NCBI RefSeq assembly: GCF_964204645.1
Contig: NC_134034.1
Location: 6,073,414-6,137,413 of the forward strand
Length of the DNA stretch: 64,000 nt
DNA from: Tubulanus polymorphus
Lineage: Eukaryota; Nemertea; Palaeonemertea; Tubulaniformes; Tubulanidae
Direction of reading: 5' to 3'
The notes beneath the pieces were generated by a model. That model did no database searches, had not been told where the DNA came from, and saw nothing but the letters and a program-made list of their open reading frames with translations. Below are positions 1 through 12,600 of this stretch, piece by piece. The first letter of the stretch is position 1. Every line of letters starts with the position of its first letter. Made by a program: the position numbers and the translations under genes.

Positions 1-3000
1 GTGGGCGGTATATCGGGGGTTGGCTGTATATCCGGAAAATGGGGATCTCTGTCCATCAAAACAAATTTTAGGGTTTGGCAGCTCTGCACTGCTTAATTCA
101 ATATCTATGCTGTATCAGTTGTAGGCCTAATGAACAAATGATTTTGGCATGTCAAATTATATCGATCGAGGTACTGTGAAGTCAGCCAGACACATGTGCC
201 ATCTGATGATAGGATGTAGTACTACTAGAGCACTAGGAGATGTAGGAAGATTGATAACACATAAGCTGCATTGCTAGCGCATATACACACACTAATGAAT
301 GACATGCTATTTTATTAAAAATGGTCGCCAAGGTGGATGGTGGCCATCTTCAAGCCCAGCGGAAGCAAATTGACAGTGGCCAGCTCATATCTGTCTGCGC
401 AAGGTGTCAAACGCGCAAACAATTTGCATCAAGGGTTTTGAGGCTCTTTCCCTTTGGGAGATATTTTTTAAATGGTTGCATTTCAAAGGCTCCATAGGGT
501 TTTTTGAGTCAATAATTTTCTTGTAGGCCTATCATGATTCAGGTTGCTGAGGTTTTTGAATAACCTTCATGAAAAGTCATCATTTGCATAATAAATGACC
601 CGGCCAAAGCCCTAGACTAGAGCTCTACACGCTACAATGACATGCTATTTTCTCAAAACTTGGATGTTTTGATGGGCTTGAGCTATGGATTACACCTATT
701 GAAAATCGCCATATTTGAACACCTTGGTGTGGCATACATGGTGTACAGTGCTGATAGGCTAGGCCTACACAGTTTCAGGGAGTGGAAAGACACTGACCAA
801 ATACAACACATTTATTGCTCTTATTTAGTTTTCTTCTGATACAGATTTCTGGCGAAATAAATGCATCTGTATCAAATATGGGCTGGCCAAACATTTTTAA
901 CTGTAGAAATATGCGCTAGTAGACTTTAATCGAATTAACCTCATTCAGCTTTGATCTAGGCTGATGGTTGGTTTCAGTGCATGCTGCCATAGGCCTATAG
1001 CAGCGATAAATAACTTTCCTCAGTTACTGTTCATTAATTGCTGTATATGCTGCTGTGTACAATGGCTGCGATATTTTCCAAATAAAAATTTGATGAATTT
1101 AAAAGAAATGCTCACTCACTGATGAAGTATATGGGAAGAAGTGTACAATGCTAGCTATAAGCAAATGGTCGAATGATCAACTCCAAAATCTTGCTTTCAT
1201 ATTCAGGAATATTTACTGCATTTCAACAAATGTGGATTTAACAGCCTTTGCATTTTTTTTTTAGATAGGCCTACACTAGACTGATCAATAACTTAAGCTC
1301 CATAGCAAAATTTTTCTATTCTTTTTTAAACTTGTTCGAATACAAAGCGTCTCCATTCATTTTTTGAAATGTCATAAATGCTTCATGGATTTTTTATTGT
1401 TTCTAGTCCAGTTTATTGTTGATTAGCCTATAGGCCTATGTTTACGTATCTACTGATTTGTCTAAATTGCGAAAGATAAATATGATATCATATATATCAT
1501 TAGGGCCTAAATGAAGTTGGCTTTTGTTTTGTCTTTTAAAACCGAGTGTCATCTCCTTGATTTAGTTATTTATTTTGATACAGAATATTGATTATTGATT
1601 GAGATGCAGTGTGAGTGTGTGTGACAACATAGACTGCTGCTGCTGCTTCAGTGGGAGCTGTAGGCAGAAGTGCAGGAGACAGTAACTGGTGGAGAGAGCT
1701 GAGTCATGCGCCTCGCCAGCCTGTATTACATCTTCTCCTGGTTTTCTTTTTTCATTTTGGTCTGAATTCTGTGAGGACAGGTGGATAACGGTGTGGTGCG
1801 GTGAATGCAGCATCTGCTGCTGTTGTTGTTAAGCAGTGAGGATAAATTTCTTCTGGATTACACCTTTAAATGCATACAGAGCTGTAAATGATATTCATAT
1901 TAGCGGAAGAGGATATATATTGATTAGTGCTTCATTTGGATAAATATTGTGGTTACCCATGTAAATTCATATTGGATCAGTCGTTGTGTATAAGTAGAAT
2001 CTCATTTACGTACGTGGTGAGAAGATATTGTCCTGGAATAATATGTGATCTTTGGATTTTACAAATCAAATTGATGAATCATGAATCTGGCTACAAGAGA
2101 ATATGATTCATTTGCTTCGTTTATTCCGATATCTACTGTATAGAGTGGTGTAAAAGTGAATGAAAACCATTTCATTCTTTTGATAGTGCACAGTGAAATT
2201 GAGTATGACTTTTTTGTACCTGGCTTATTTGTATATTCATTTAATTCTTAATCTTCATGGAGTCCCATTCAAGTCACCTGTTTGGAAGGGATTTATTTGA
2301 TCTGTGATTTGCTTTTTCACACACGTGAATCTGTCCATTTCCCTTCCAAAATATGGTAGGCCTATGTTAATTTCTTATGTAAGCGCAAGAATTATCAATG
2401 GTACTTTGGTTGTAGCTGGGACACATATTTCAGTAAGCTAGTTGGTTAACATTAACGCATCAGCAGATATTTCCTGTTTAATGCTCTTTAAGTACTGATC
2501 AGAATGGGTTAAGAAAAGGCAAGTTCCTTTATCTGTTGAGCCATATTAGCCAAGTGAATCAAAGCCATTATAAGTAATGGCTTTGATTCACTTGGCTAAT
2601 ATGTCTTTTGGTCCACATAAGATAAAGATAGCCTAGGGCCAGATAAGACCCTCCTGAATACAGTTTATATTGTATGAGAGGATCATATTTTGCACTGTGT
2701 AGGGAAAATACATGGATGAAAGATACTAGGCTGAAAATTGGAATATCCTGGCCTTTTCTTGGTAATGAAAAAAGATAGGAATGTTAAGCTGTTTAATGAA
2801 TAATTGTTGTATCATTACAAACAGATTTTTTTGAATGCTTCTAGACCTAAAAGATTAGCATCATGGATATAAGTGTCCGATTGAAACAAGTTTAAATCAG
2901 TAAGACTTACTATAAAAGGAGAAACTGACAGTCCTCATTGACGAACACCCTCAATCTCAATGGAGCAATTACCAAGATGACGTTTTGTGCCCCAATCATC

Positions 3001-3378
3001 AAACAGTCCATATAATCATGAAATGCTATGCATACCATTTATGGCAGTCTAAATGTGTGTGATTTATGAATTAACGTGCTGCCTTTATACGCAACTATTA
3101 GTACTCATTCTGAAAATTGATTACTCCTTTTAGTATATACGCAGATATTAATTTTGTTTTGCTTTATTCATGTGACTGGGATTCTGAAAAGTGAAGTTTC
3201 TTTTTATGCTATACTATGAGGTTAATTCATTAGGTTTACAAGCATTTGATAAATTTGACGTCATTTGTACACCCCTGACAGTGGTGAACAATCCAATGAC
3301 ATGTTTTTAAGTCAACAGTTTGTGATACAGAGCAGTGATATTGATGAGTAGGTGGCACTATCAGTTTAACCACACATT
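1..3378. other. Upstream region, no coding exon recognised
   Basis: AT-rich sequence upstream of the first coding exon. I see no convincing coding exon on either strand; the short ORFs at 642-839 and 1592-1813 (-) match no family I know. The stretch 1590-1850 is richer in G and CTG triplets than its surroundings and could be promoter or 5' UTR sequence, but no defined core promoter is visible. A perfect hairpin lies at 2542-2603 (separate entry). The word AGGCCTA recurs several times here. Confidence 0.6.
2542..2603. repeat. Perfect 29-bp inverted repeat (hairpin)
   Basis: Arms 2542-2570 and 2575-2603 are exact reverse complements around a 4-nt loop (TAAG). It would fold as a 62-nt perfect hairpin if transcribed. 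It may be a minimal foldback remnant. It is shorter and more perfect than a usual animal miRNA precursor. Confidence 0.9.
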
Positions 3379-3616
3379 ATGGCATCATCCACTAATCTTT
3401 CGGATCCTGATATTGTGAAGGACTGTGTAGCACTTGCATCAACTCCGGAAGAACCATGGAAAGGTCTACGTGAGTCAGAGATATGTGGCATCGCGAGTTC
3501 GCGTTATGACAATCGTTATGGGATGAAATGTCGGTCGACATCAGGTCTCGATGAGAAAATCTATGGAACTGAAATCGACTGCGATATTGATCGTATTTGT
3601 GATATTTATAATGTTG
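3379..3616 (+). CDS. Exon 1 (candidate): N-terminal extension with start codon
   Basis: ATG at 3379 with an in-frame TAA at 3367-3369 just upstream, so if transcribed this is a defined start. The reading frame stays open for 79 codons to a strong donor (GTATGT at 3617) in phase 1, which joins in frame to exon 2 and forms a GAG codon across the junction. The encoded segment is acidic and Cys/Ser-rich and matches nothing I recognise; vertebrate PTPN4 has no such extension. It could be a lineage-specific N-terminus or a 5' exon of an alternative transcript, with translation starting instead at Met 6050 in exon 2. An open frame on the opposite strand (3392-3709) is probably a shadow. Confidence 0.55.
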
Positions 3617-6600
3617 GTATGTTCTTAAGTAGGGCCTAATATGAAACGCCATCAATGCAAGAAATATAATTCGCAATAAAACATTCTTATTTGGTAACTT
3701 AACATACAAGCTTAGATGATAGTCAACCCATCATCTAACAGTCAACACAGATTATTACACAGTCCACTCGTAATCTAACTGTCTATCCATAATATTACAG
3801 TTAACTCAAAATCTTGCGCAGTCAACTCAGAATATGTCAGTCCACTCGTAATGTTACAGTCCATTTGTAATCTTACAGTTAGCTCATAAACTTATATTCA
3901 ACCCGTCATTCACGCAAATATTTAACGCCAGATGGCGCTGTTGGTATTAGACTTGTTGCCTGTTACATTCAGTCTATTTGGTATTCGCTAATGGTGAATT
4001 GCTTTATCTGGGACCCAGCAGTTGGTCCTTTGTTGGGCATGCGTAACTCCATCTTATTTCCAGTCTACACGTTACACGTTAATGAATGATGGAACAAAAA
4101 ATAATATGGCGGCATTACCAACCGCAGAAATTTAGGGTCTAGAAGGTTTGAGTCTATGGTCCATATGGTAAGAATGGCACTTGCTTATGAAACGTCGGAC
4201 ATGCCTGTGGAGCGTACATTAGAAGGGGTTAGGGGTATGGTGTATAGGGTCCTGAGGGGTTTATGGTAGGTTTGGGATCAGGGATTGTGTTAGGGTTTAG
4301 GTTAATAGCTTTCACTAATGAAACAGTACGGATGAGACAGTTGGGCTTAGCCCAGTGGTGGTAAAGTGCTGTGATGAGCTAGGTGCCCGGTTCTGAACTG
4401 CTAAGCCTATATTATATAGGCCTGCTACAATAATCATTTTAATGATGAGTCCTGCTCTTCATTAATCCTGTTATATTAGAGTATTGTCTTTTATGTATTT
4501 TGTATTATGTAAGATTTCAATAAAATCATTTCTCTCTCTTCACATGACATGGCAATTAGGCTGACCCTTCTCTTTTCGTATTATTTTCTTAAAATCTTTG
4601 ACCAAATTACGTGAAGAGGCCCAGGATTGGGCTTGATTGTTTAGCTATTAGCATTTTTGATAGATTGTGCTGAAGTCTGGTGGCAGTGAAGCCTATGTAT
4701 TTATTTTTTGGTACCGATGAGAGTTTACCTATTGAGAACATGTGATAGCCTGTCACCATGTTAAAACAAGATGGCGGACCTGGTGTGAAAAAAATCTGTT
4801 ATTGCTTTCTAGTTGAACTTGTGAGGTAGTGAGATGAGATGCGTAATTATTGTGGAACATACTCAATGCTTTCTATGAGAAAGCAGTCCTTCGAGTAGCT
4901 GGCGAATACCAAATACCAACCAGTCTTATGCCAACAGCGCCATCTGGTGTTATATATTGGCATAAATGACGGGTTGAAAGGATTATGAGCTGACTGTAAT
5001 ATGACGAGTTGACTTTAATATGACGAATTGACTGTGATATCACGAGTTGACTAAAAGATTATGAGCTAACTGTAATATCACGAGTTGGCGATAAATATTA
5101 TGAGCTGACTATAAGATTCTGAGCTAACTGCGGGTTATAAGATTACGAATATATTGTTAGATTAGGAGTTGACTGCGTAATATTCTGAGTTGACTGTGTA
5201 AGATTAAGTCTAAGTTTGTGAATCGTCTGTTAAGTTACCAATTGAGAATGTAATATTGCGAATTAGATTTTTTGCAGTGATGGCGTTCCATACCCTAATG
5301 CTCATATACTATTTGTGACCTAGTACAAAGAAATTGAACGAATCAGATTCAAGATGGCTGGCTGGCACCCATTTCTGTTTTCCAAAATGATACCTTGTGC
5401 ATATTTTCGAAGACACAATGATCGACTGGTTCTGAATCAGTTTTTTACGCCATAAAAAACATCCCTAATGTCTTTATACAATGATAACTACTAATTTTAC
5501 TATGCGTTAATTATGGGGTTCTGTGCGAGTGCAATGTGCAATGTCATCAATATTGGCGTTTAAGAATAACAATTTATGTTGTGAATTTTGGTGCTTATTT
5601 CATAATTTAATATATATTTCAGAACTCTTATTCCATATTTGTTAAATTTTGACCTTATTTTTTGATACGATGTGCACGCACCACATCATCAATATATCGG
5701 GACTAGACTGGTTGTCGGTCGATTCAATTACGTATTAGCAATTATGGTTAGGGCTTATAATGTAATTCTGAAAGAACTTGTGTAGTAGTCGGTTGGAATC
5801 ATGATAAGCTTTAACCTGTACCCTCCAATCTATTATCTGTCTCAAGACCAACAATGCCCACTTTTTGGTTTATTTCATTTAACATGTATGTATGAATTCG
5901 TGCATTTTTCAAACACAGAATTTTTTATACATCATTTGTGTCCTGGAAAAGAAAAAATGGAATGAAATGATGTCTTATTGTTTAATTTCACTTGAATTGG
6001 AAATTTGTTGATTTCTTTTTTGTTTTGTTTTGTAGAGTCGCAGTCTACTATGTCCATGAAGCTGCGGGCTTCAAGTGGGTCATACAATGTACGGGCGTCT
6101 GAGATGGCGCGCGAGCTGCGGCAGCCAAATAAAACGATACAGTGTATCATACATTTCCTAGATGATACGCAAGAGGCATTTGAAATTGATGTAAGCATCT
6201 TCGAACAAATTTTCTGTTATTGTAAAGCTTTAGAATTTTTGATATTTTGGGACGTTATATCAGTGTGGGGTAATATGAAAAATTAATTTTTGATGAACAC
6301 AAGTGCAGGGAACCTTGTCTAATGTAATTGCTTATGTCAGACTAAATCCTGATGTCTAGATTGCACGGTTTTTAGCAGTCCTTCCAAGTCCTTTTTTGGA
6401 CAGTCCTCTTTTGGAAGTTTGGACAAACATCATCTGTGTCCTTCCTTTTGATAAAAAAGTCCTTCCAAACTTTGTCTTAGTTTCTTTCGACATATATATA
6501 TATATATATATATTCATATTCAATTCATTGCATTGTGTACATGTATATTTCATTTTCAGAAAAAGTCCAAATCTCAAGTCTTATTGGATAAAGTCTTTGA

Positions 6601-9600
6601 ACATCTGGAATTGATCGAAAAAGATTATTTTGGACTTCAATTTGTTGATTTGTCGCCAACACAGGACACAATGGTGAGATTATCCATCAGTGAATTCATT
6701 CTACACCGATTTCAAGTTGTGTAAATGTTCGCAACATTCGCACTGTTTCCCGGAGATGGTTTTGTGGTCTGTTGTCTGCTTCTTGTATTGATTCATGTAC
6801 CACTACCAGTTCATGCATTAATGGGTTACCATGGTAATATGAGTGGGTGTGAACATTATAACAATGTGATATGTTACCTAGACAACTGCAACAGTCTGCA
6901 TTTTGCTCAGTTTCTATATAGAGTGGAATAACTTCGACTGAACAGATTAAAATGATATGTTTCCATTTTTAACTTGGGAAGAGCAAAATGCATATGATGG
7001 ATGAGTATGTCGATCAATTTTGTAATTGTCACTCTATGTGTTCATGGCTTATACCGTAGTTGCTGGTGTATGAGTAAAGTTTTCCGGACCAAAATCATAT
7101 CCAAAAAATGTAGGTTGACTTATACACCAGATAGGCTTTTAATATTGATGAAACTGACTATGTTTAGAGTTCAAGGTCACCGTTGTGAAATGTCAATTGG
7201 TGAGTTTCAGGGTCATTGCTTTTTGTATTGCCACTAAGGGGTGTTGAATGATACAATAACTTAGTATTTCATATTATATTCGTACCTATGCATATTTTGT
7301 TATAATCAATTGCAAAGTTCTAACTCATGACATCGTCTATGATTGTGGTGAGTTTTAAAGTTATTTACTTTATATGGTCACCAGGGGGTGTTGAATAGTA
7401 GAATAACTTTTAATAGTATTTCCTGATTATATTGGAACCTAGGCATATTTTGTTACCATGATCGATTGCAAAGTTGTAGCTCATGATATCTTCTATGAAT
7501 GTGGTTTTCAAGGTCAATGGGTTTTGTATATGGTCACCAGGGGGCGTTGAATAGTAGAATAACTTAGTATTTCCATATTCAATTGGTAAGGAGGCATATG
7601 TTATCATCATAATCTAACACAAAATGGTAGCTGCTGACACGTCTATGATTGTGGTGAGTTTCAATGTCATTGGTTTTGTATATGGTCACCAAGGGGTGTT
7701 GAATATTGAAATTGTTAGATTGTTGAGCATTTGAAACCATTTATTTCCCAAGCGGGCATGGTATCCGTGGAACCCTAGTTAATTCTAGAAATTCATTTAA
7801 TTCTAACAATTTACCTAAGAATTTATCGCAATGAAATAATTCATCGCATAGTTAAGATATATTGCCATCTCATTGAAAATCAATAGAATGGTGAAACATC
7901 TTCACTATGTAATGTTCTTGAAAAATCGCCAAGTGGGGATTTTTACCTAGTTTGAAGATTTGGGAATTTTTACATTTATACATTAGTACGCTGGCAAATA
8001 CGGTAATTCAGTTATTGTTGTGTGTAAATTTTTTTTTAATTTTTAGGCCAGCCATAGGCTGAGCCTATTGCTATACAAATGGAGCGAATTTAAATGACAT
8101 GGTTTCCAGAGCAAAGGCTCTTTGAATGTGCAACTGGGCATATATTCATACAGATCATTCATTAAAGTATTATCCATTCTCCAAACTCTACGTAGCTGTA
8201 TTTTGAAAGAGGGCCTCGTTAAAATTTATATGAGCTTTTTCGCGAATATCTGATCGCTAAAATATTGGTTTTGAAAAGCCAATCAGAAAGCAAAGACTCC
8301 TCTATGATTGGCTTAGCCGCAGAAATCAGCAGGTGTTCACGTGAACCTGCGGTATCGTCTACCGTTTTACTTCCGGATTTTATTTTAAGATCTAAAATTG
8401 TGTTTCAAGATCGATTTCTGTGAAAGCTTTTAGTTGATTTGGTTTTTGGGAGGAATATTTTTATTAGCACTACAGAAAATATCATTGACCATATTGCAAA
8501 GTCCGGGAAAAATTGCTTTTTCTCAAATCGGATAGATTACCTTGATATGCTAATTAGCCATGTGCTCAAACTACAAATTCAATCAAATTTTATTCTGCAA
8601 AAAATCAAATCCAATTCAATTTTACTTTATTGAACAAATAAAAACATCACATCCAATTCAATTTTGTTTTATTGAGCAAATTTCGGAAAATTCAATTCTA
8701 TTCCGCATTAAAATCAATAAGACAAAGGGAAAAGATTTATCTGAGGTATTTGTTCCTGCCAGATCCAGTCGCTGTTTGTGCTACTTTTGTATTCTACGAT
8801 TGTATTGTGTAAATTATTAGATATTGACTCTGAGCTGGGAGTGTATTTTGACAAATTTAACCCATAGAATGCATCATCATTTGCCATTTTATGAAAAGCT
8901 GACAGGCTGACCATAGTGCCCCTTAGGGCTCTCGTTTTTATTTGAGCCAAAAGTCTGTAGTATTCCTGCGTTCTGGTCACTAAACCTACTACATTTCAGG
9001 AGTGCTTCTGAAAGGTACACCAGTATCCATGCATGAAAAAACTGAAAATATTTATCAGGTCTTCAGATATATTTTTGTATACTGATATTTAGCGATAACT
9101 TGTATCATTTTGAGATACTGCTGCTTATATCCTAAATCTCCTTGCTAATGATTTTCTCGAAGGGATTTGTTGAGATGCTGCCATCGATCAATTCTTGAAT
9201 CCTTAAATATCATCACATGTCGTTACCATGGTTACTGGGTATCATCATCCTCCTAATTTGATCTAATGACTATGCACTTCTCGAGAATCCAGCTCTCCTC
9301 TCTTGCCTCTGAAGTAAGAGTTATTTGCAGATATTTCCTTGAGAATCAATATTACCAAAAGTACAGAAATTTGCATTGCATTTGATATTCAAACAATGAG
9401 AAAAGCCCTGGCTGTTTTAAAGGTCCCTAGCAATGAATATTTTTTTCAAAACCAAAATTTTTATATAGGCCTAGGCCTAGGTGTATTATATGTAGGTCCT
9501 ATGTATATTGTAATTATAACAATATCCCAAGCAATTCTTTTTAATCTGTCCAACACTGCCACTGTGCCTTGATGTGATAAATTTGATGACGTCTATCATG

Positions 9601-12600
9601 AAACAGATGCAAAAATTCCTGAGTTCATTAATCTGACCCCAGACTGAGTAGTTTTTGGACATTTTTGGAGTCTTAGAGCTAAAATTTTAATATGCTTCAA
9701 TCAATTGATTGTCTTGATGTTTGGTATAGGCCTACCTAAATCATGTATCCCTCTGTGGTAAATCATAGGATTAATAGGCAAGTTTTATTTCTGTGCTCAC
9801 CATTGACGCATTAAGCTATTAACATTCAGAATATGAAGTCATTGCAAATAATTCATTGAACTGTTATCAAAGTGTTACTAATTCATCATAGGTATCATGA
9901 AAATAAAGAAATGATCGACCTTTTATGGCAATCACTGTACCATTTACGGAGCATGCCTTAGGTGTTATTTTTTTTTTTTTTTTTTTCGGCGAACAGCTTT
10001 GATCTTAAAATAGGGATTGTCCCTGTTGTTTATTTGGTTTGTAAATTTCGTTAGATTTTTTGATTGAGTGTCCCTTACAGACCCACCACACCTACCGGGA
10101 GCGAAACAGGAGGTGTTATTAACTGATATTGGAATGCTGGATTGTGGTATTCCTGACTGGGAGAAAGGGGTTTATGTAATATGAAAAGGGCTCTTCATTG
10201 TTTTGGGTATCCTGGTAAGCGCTGAGAGGCAATGCGGTTTAGGGGGTCTTGGGGTCAACCCCCAGAAAATTCTAAGATTGCGGGTATGGTGTCGCCAGAC
10301 CACCTAGCTTTCCGTAACATTGTACTTTTCATTTTATTTTTTGTTACTGTTTAGAATTCTTTCACGCCTGCTTTTCCTACATGCATTCACTTCTTACATG
10401 AAATAATGGTATGTTCAATTCCTACTGCTGTCAGTCCTTCCAATCCATCAATTTTCTCGAAGGCCTACCATGTTATTAACTTTTCAGGTATCATAATTTG
10501 AGTCACATTCATTCATAGTTCTTTTCACATATCTATATTTTCACAGCACCACTTTTGTCTATTTTCAGAGATGGTTAGACCCTTTAAAGACTGTCAAGAA
10601 GCAAATGCGAGGTAAACATTTGGATGGTTTACTTTTTCATTATAGAATTCCCTTTATTATTCAAAATACATTGAGATGTGCGTAGGCCTAATAATGTACT
10701 TATTGTAAGGATTCTTTTTTTCAGTTGGGCCACCATATATTTTCTATTTTCGAGTCAAGTTTTATGTTTCGGATCCAAGTCGTTTGCAGGAAGAATACAC
10801 AAGGTAAGTAGTTACATATTATGGAATCCTTTAATTGCAGAAATTGTCCATATTCAATCGAGCAGAATTTTAGTTGATTTTAGCATGACTGACAAGGCAT
10901 TAGCGTGGGGCAGGGGTCACTCAAATTAGATGGTGGAGGACTCCAGACCTCCTACAAGAGCTTTGCTAGTGCTGCCTTTGCCGGGACACCTGCCACGACT
11001 CTTAAGTACCCTTTTCAAAGCAACCAACCAACTGCAAATGCTCACAGCATGCAACTTTTTGTTATGACCAATGTGCACAATGATGTAATGCAGAGGGTTC
11101 AAACTTAAATGGTCCAGAAATCAATCTAAACATTATGGCAGGAAATCAATTCTAAACTATAGTCAGAGCCAGTGTCTTTCATTTGGTACCAAAAACTTAA
11201 TTTAAAGTGCACATGCCATGCCAACCCAATGACTAAGTATCTTCGGTTAACCTGCTATAGTATAGATTCCATAATTATGTATTTTATATATCTTTTTATG
11301 CGTACTGAAAATGTTCATTACACATGACAAGATGTATGAATGCAGGAAGTCTGCAAGAATCCAAAGTCCAATGAAAAATAACAAAGGCTAACATAGCGTA
11401 AGGCATAACTCCTCGGGTAAAATTGGAATTTTCCAGCATCTCATTCTCCCTAGGTTGTGAATGGCACTTACCTATTAAGTGTTTATGTATGCAGTTCAAA
11501 GTGTTCTATAGGCTCACTTTAAATGCGTTTCATTTGTTTCCATACATTCTCCTAAGTGTGTTGAATATTCCCACCGCCCCCCCCCCCCCCCGCCCCCCCG
11601 ATCTGCGACTGTTCTATTCTGGATTTTGCCTGGATCTGAAACTGGATTTTGTGGTCATTAATATCGTTGCATGCATATTTCATCATTTTTGAATACTTAA
11701 ATTTCATTGATACTGGTAGTCTTCAGAATAAGAGATAGACATCAATGAGCTACAAGATTGTTATATATTACTTAACACGATGCATCTATCTAATTTTTTT
11801 ATTTTCTACAGGTATCATTTCTTTCTACAGTTGAAGAAGGATATACTTGAAGGTCGGCTAGTGGTAGCATGGAACACAGCTGCTGTGCTATCCAGCTATG
11901 CAGTACAATGTAAGATATGCTTTCGTTTTTTTTTTTGTCAACCTCTTCATTACCACTTGTGACATATATTCACGTCCCAATTAATGACCTTCACTCACCA
12001 TGCGTGACGTATATTTACGTCGCAAATATATGTGTTTACTACAACCGCTGGTGTGGCGATTCATTACGCCACTGGCGTGTAGCCGTACTATATGCTTGTC
12101 TGCTTCAATTTAGTTCCAATTTTTACTCATAGATGGAGGATTTGTACCTTTAACAGCCTCTAACACCGAATTTATATTAATTGAATGATGCCATTGGGTT
12201 TGAATCCTGGTGAGGTATGTTACATTATCTGTGGTAGTGAAGAGGTTAACCATTTCCCTGCGATTAGTTTCCCACACAATATTGCTGAACAAATAGTGAA
12301 ATGATTGGAAGGTGCATTCCAATTCACTTCAATTTTATTCTCTGAAAAAAAGTATTCAGAATTTTATTCAGAAATCACGCAAATTATTGCTGGACTGAAT
12401 AGAAGGAAAAATCTGAAATTTGTTCCTGGCAACAGTCTCTGTTACAAAAACAAAAGTATTTATCATGCTGCAACATACGTTCCTAACACAATTTAGATTT
12501 TCAGAAGCAAATCTTCGAATGATGCCTTCAACAGACTTTGAAACAACGAGTAAAAGTTTTATTTTGCGAATATGATTTTCACATTTTCAAAAATTCTTGG

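Larger units (their letters stand above)
6674..10568 (+). other. Intron 3
   Basis: About 3.9 kb of repeats: a tandem array of a 150-bp unit (7230-7780), a long interspersed repeat here called A (8045-8945), a T-tract (9968-9986) and the 5' part of a repeat beginning near 10001. I saw no coding exon. Confidence 0.7.

Noticed and set aside
3392-3709. 105-residue ORF on the - strand over exon 1
   Set aside because: No family match; it overlaps the better supported + strand exon and the foldback arm.
3720-3900. CRISPR-like array of short repeats
   Set aside because: Units are adjacent without unique spacers, mirrored at 4970-5230, and the genome is eukaryotic; they are arms of a foldback element.
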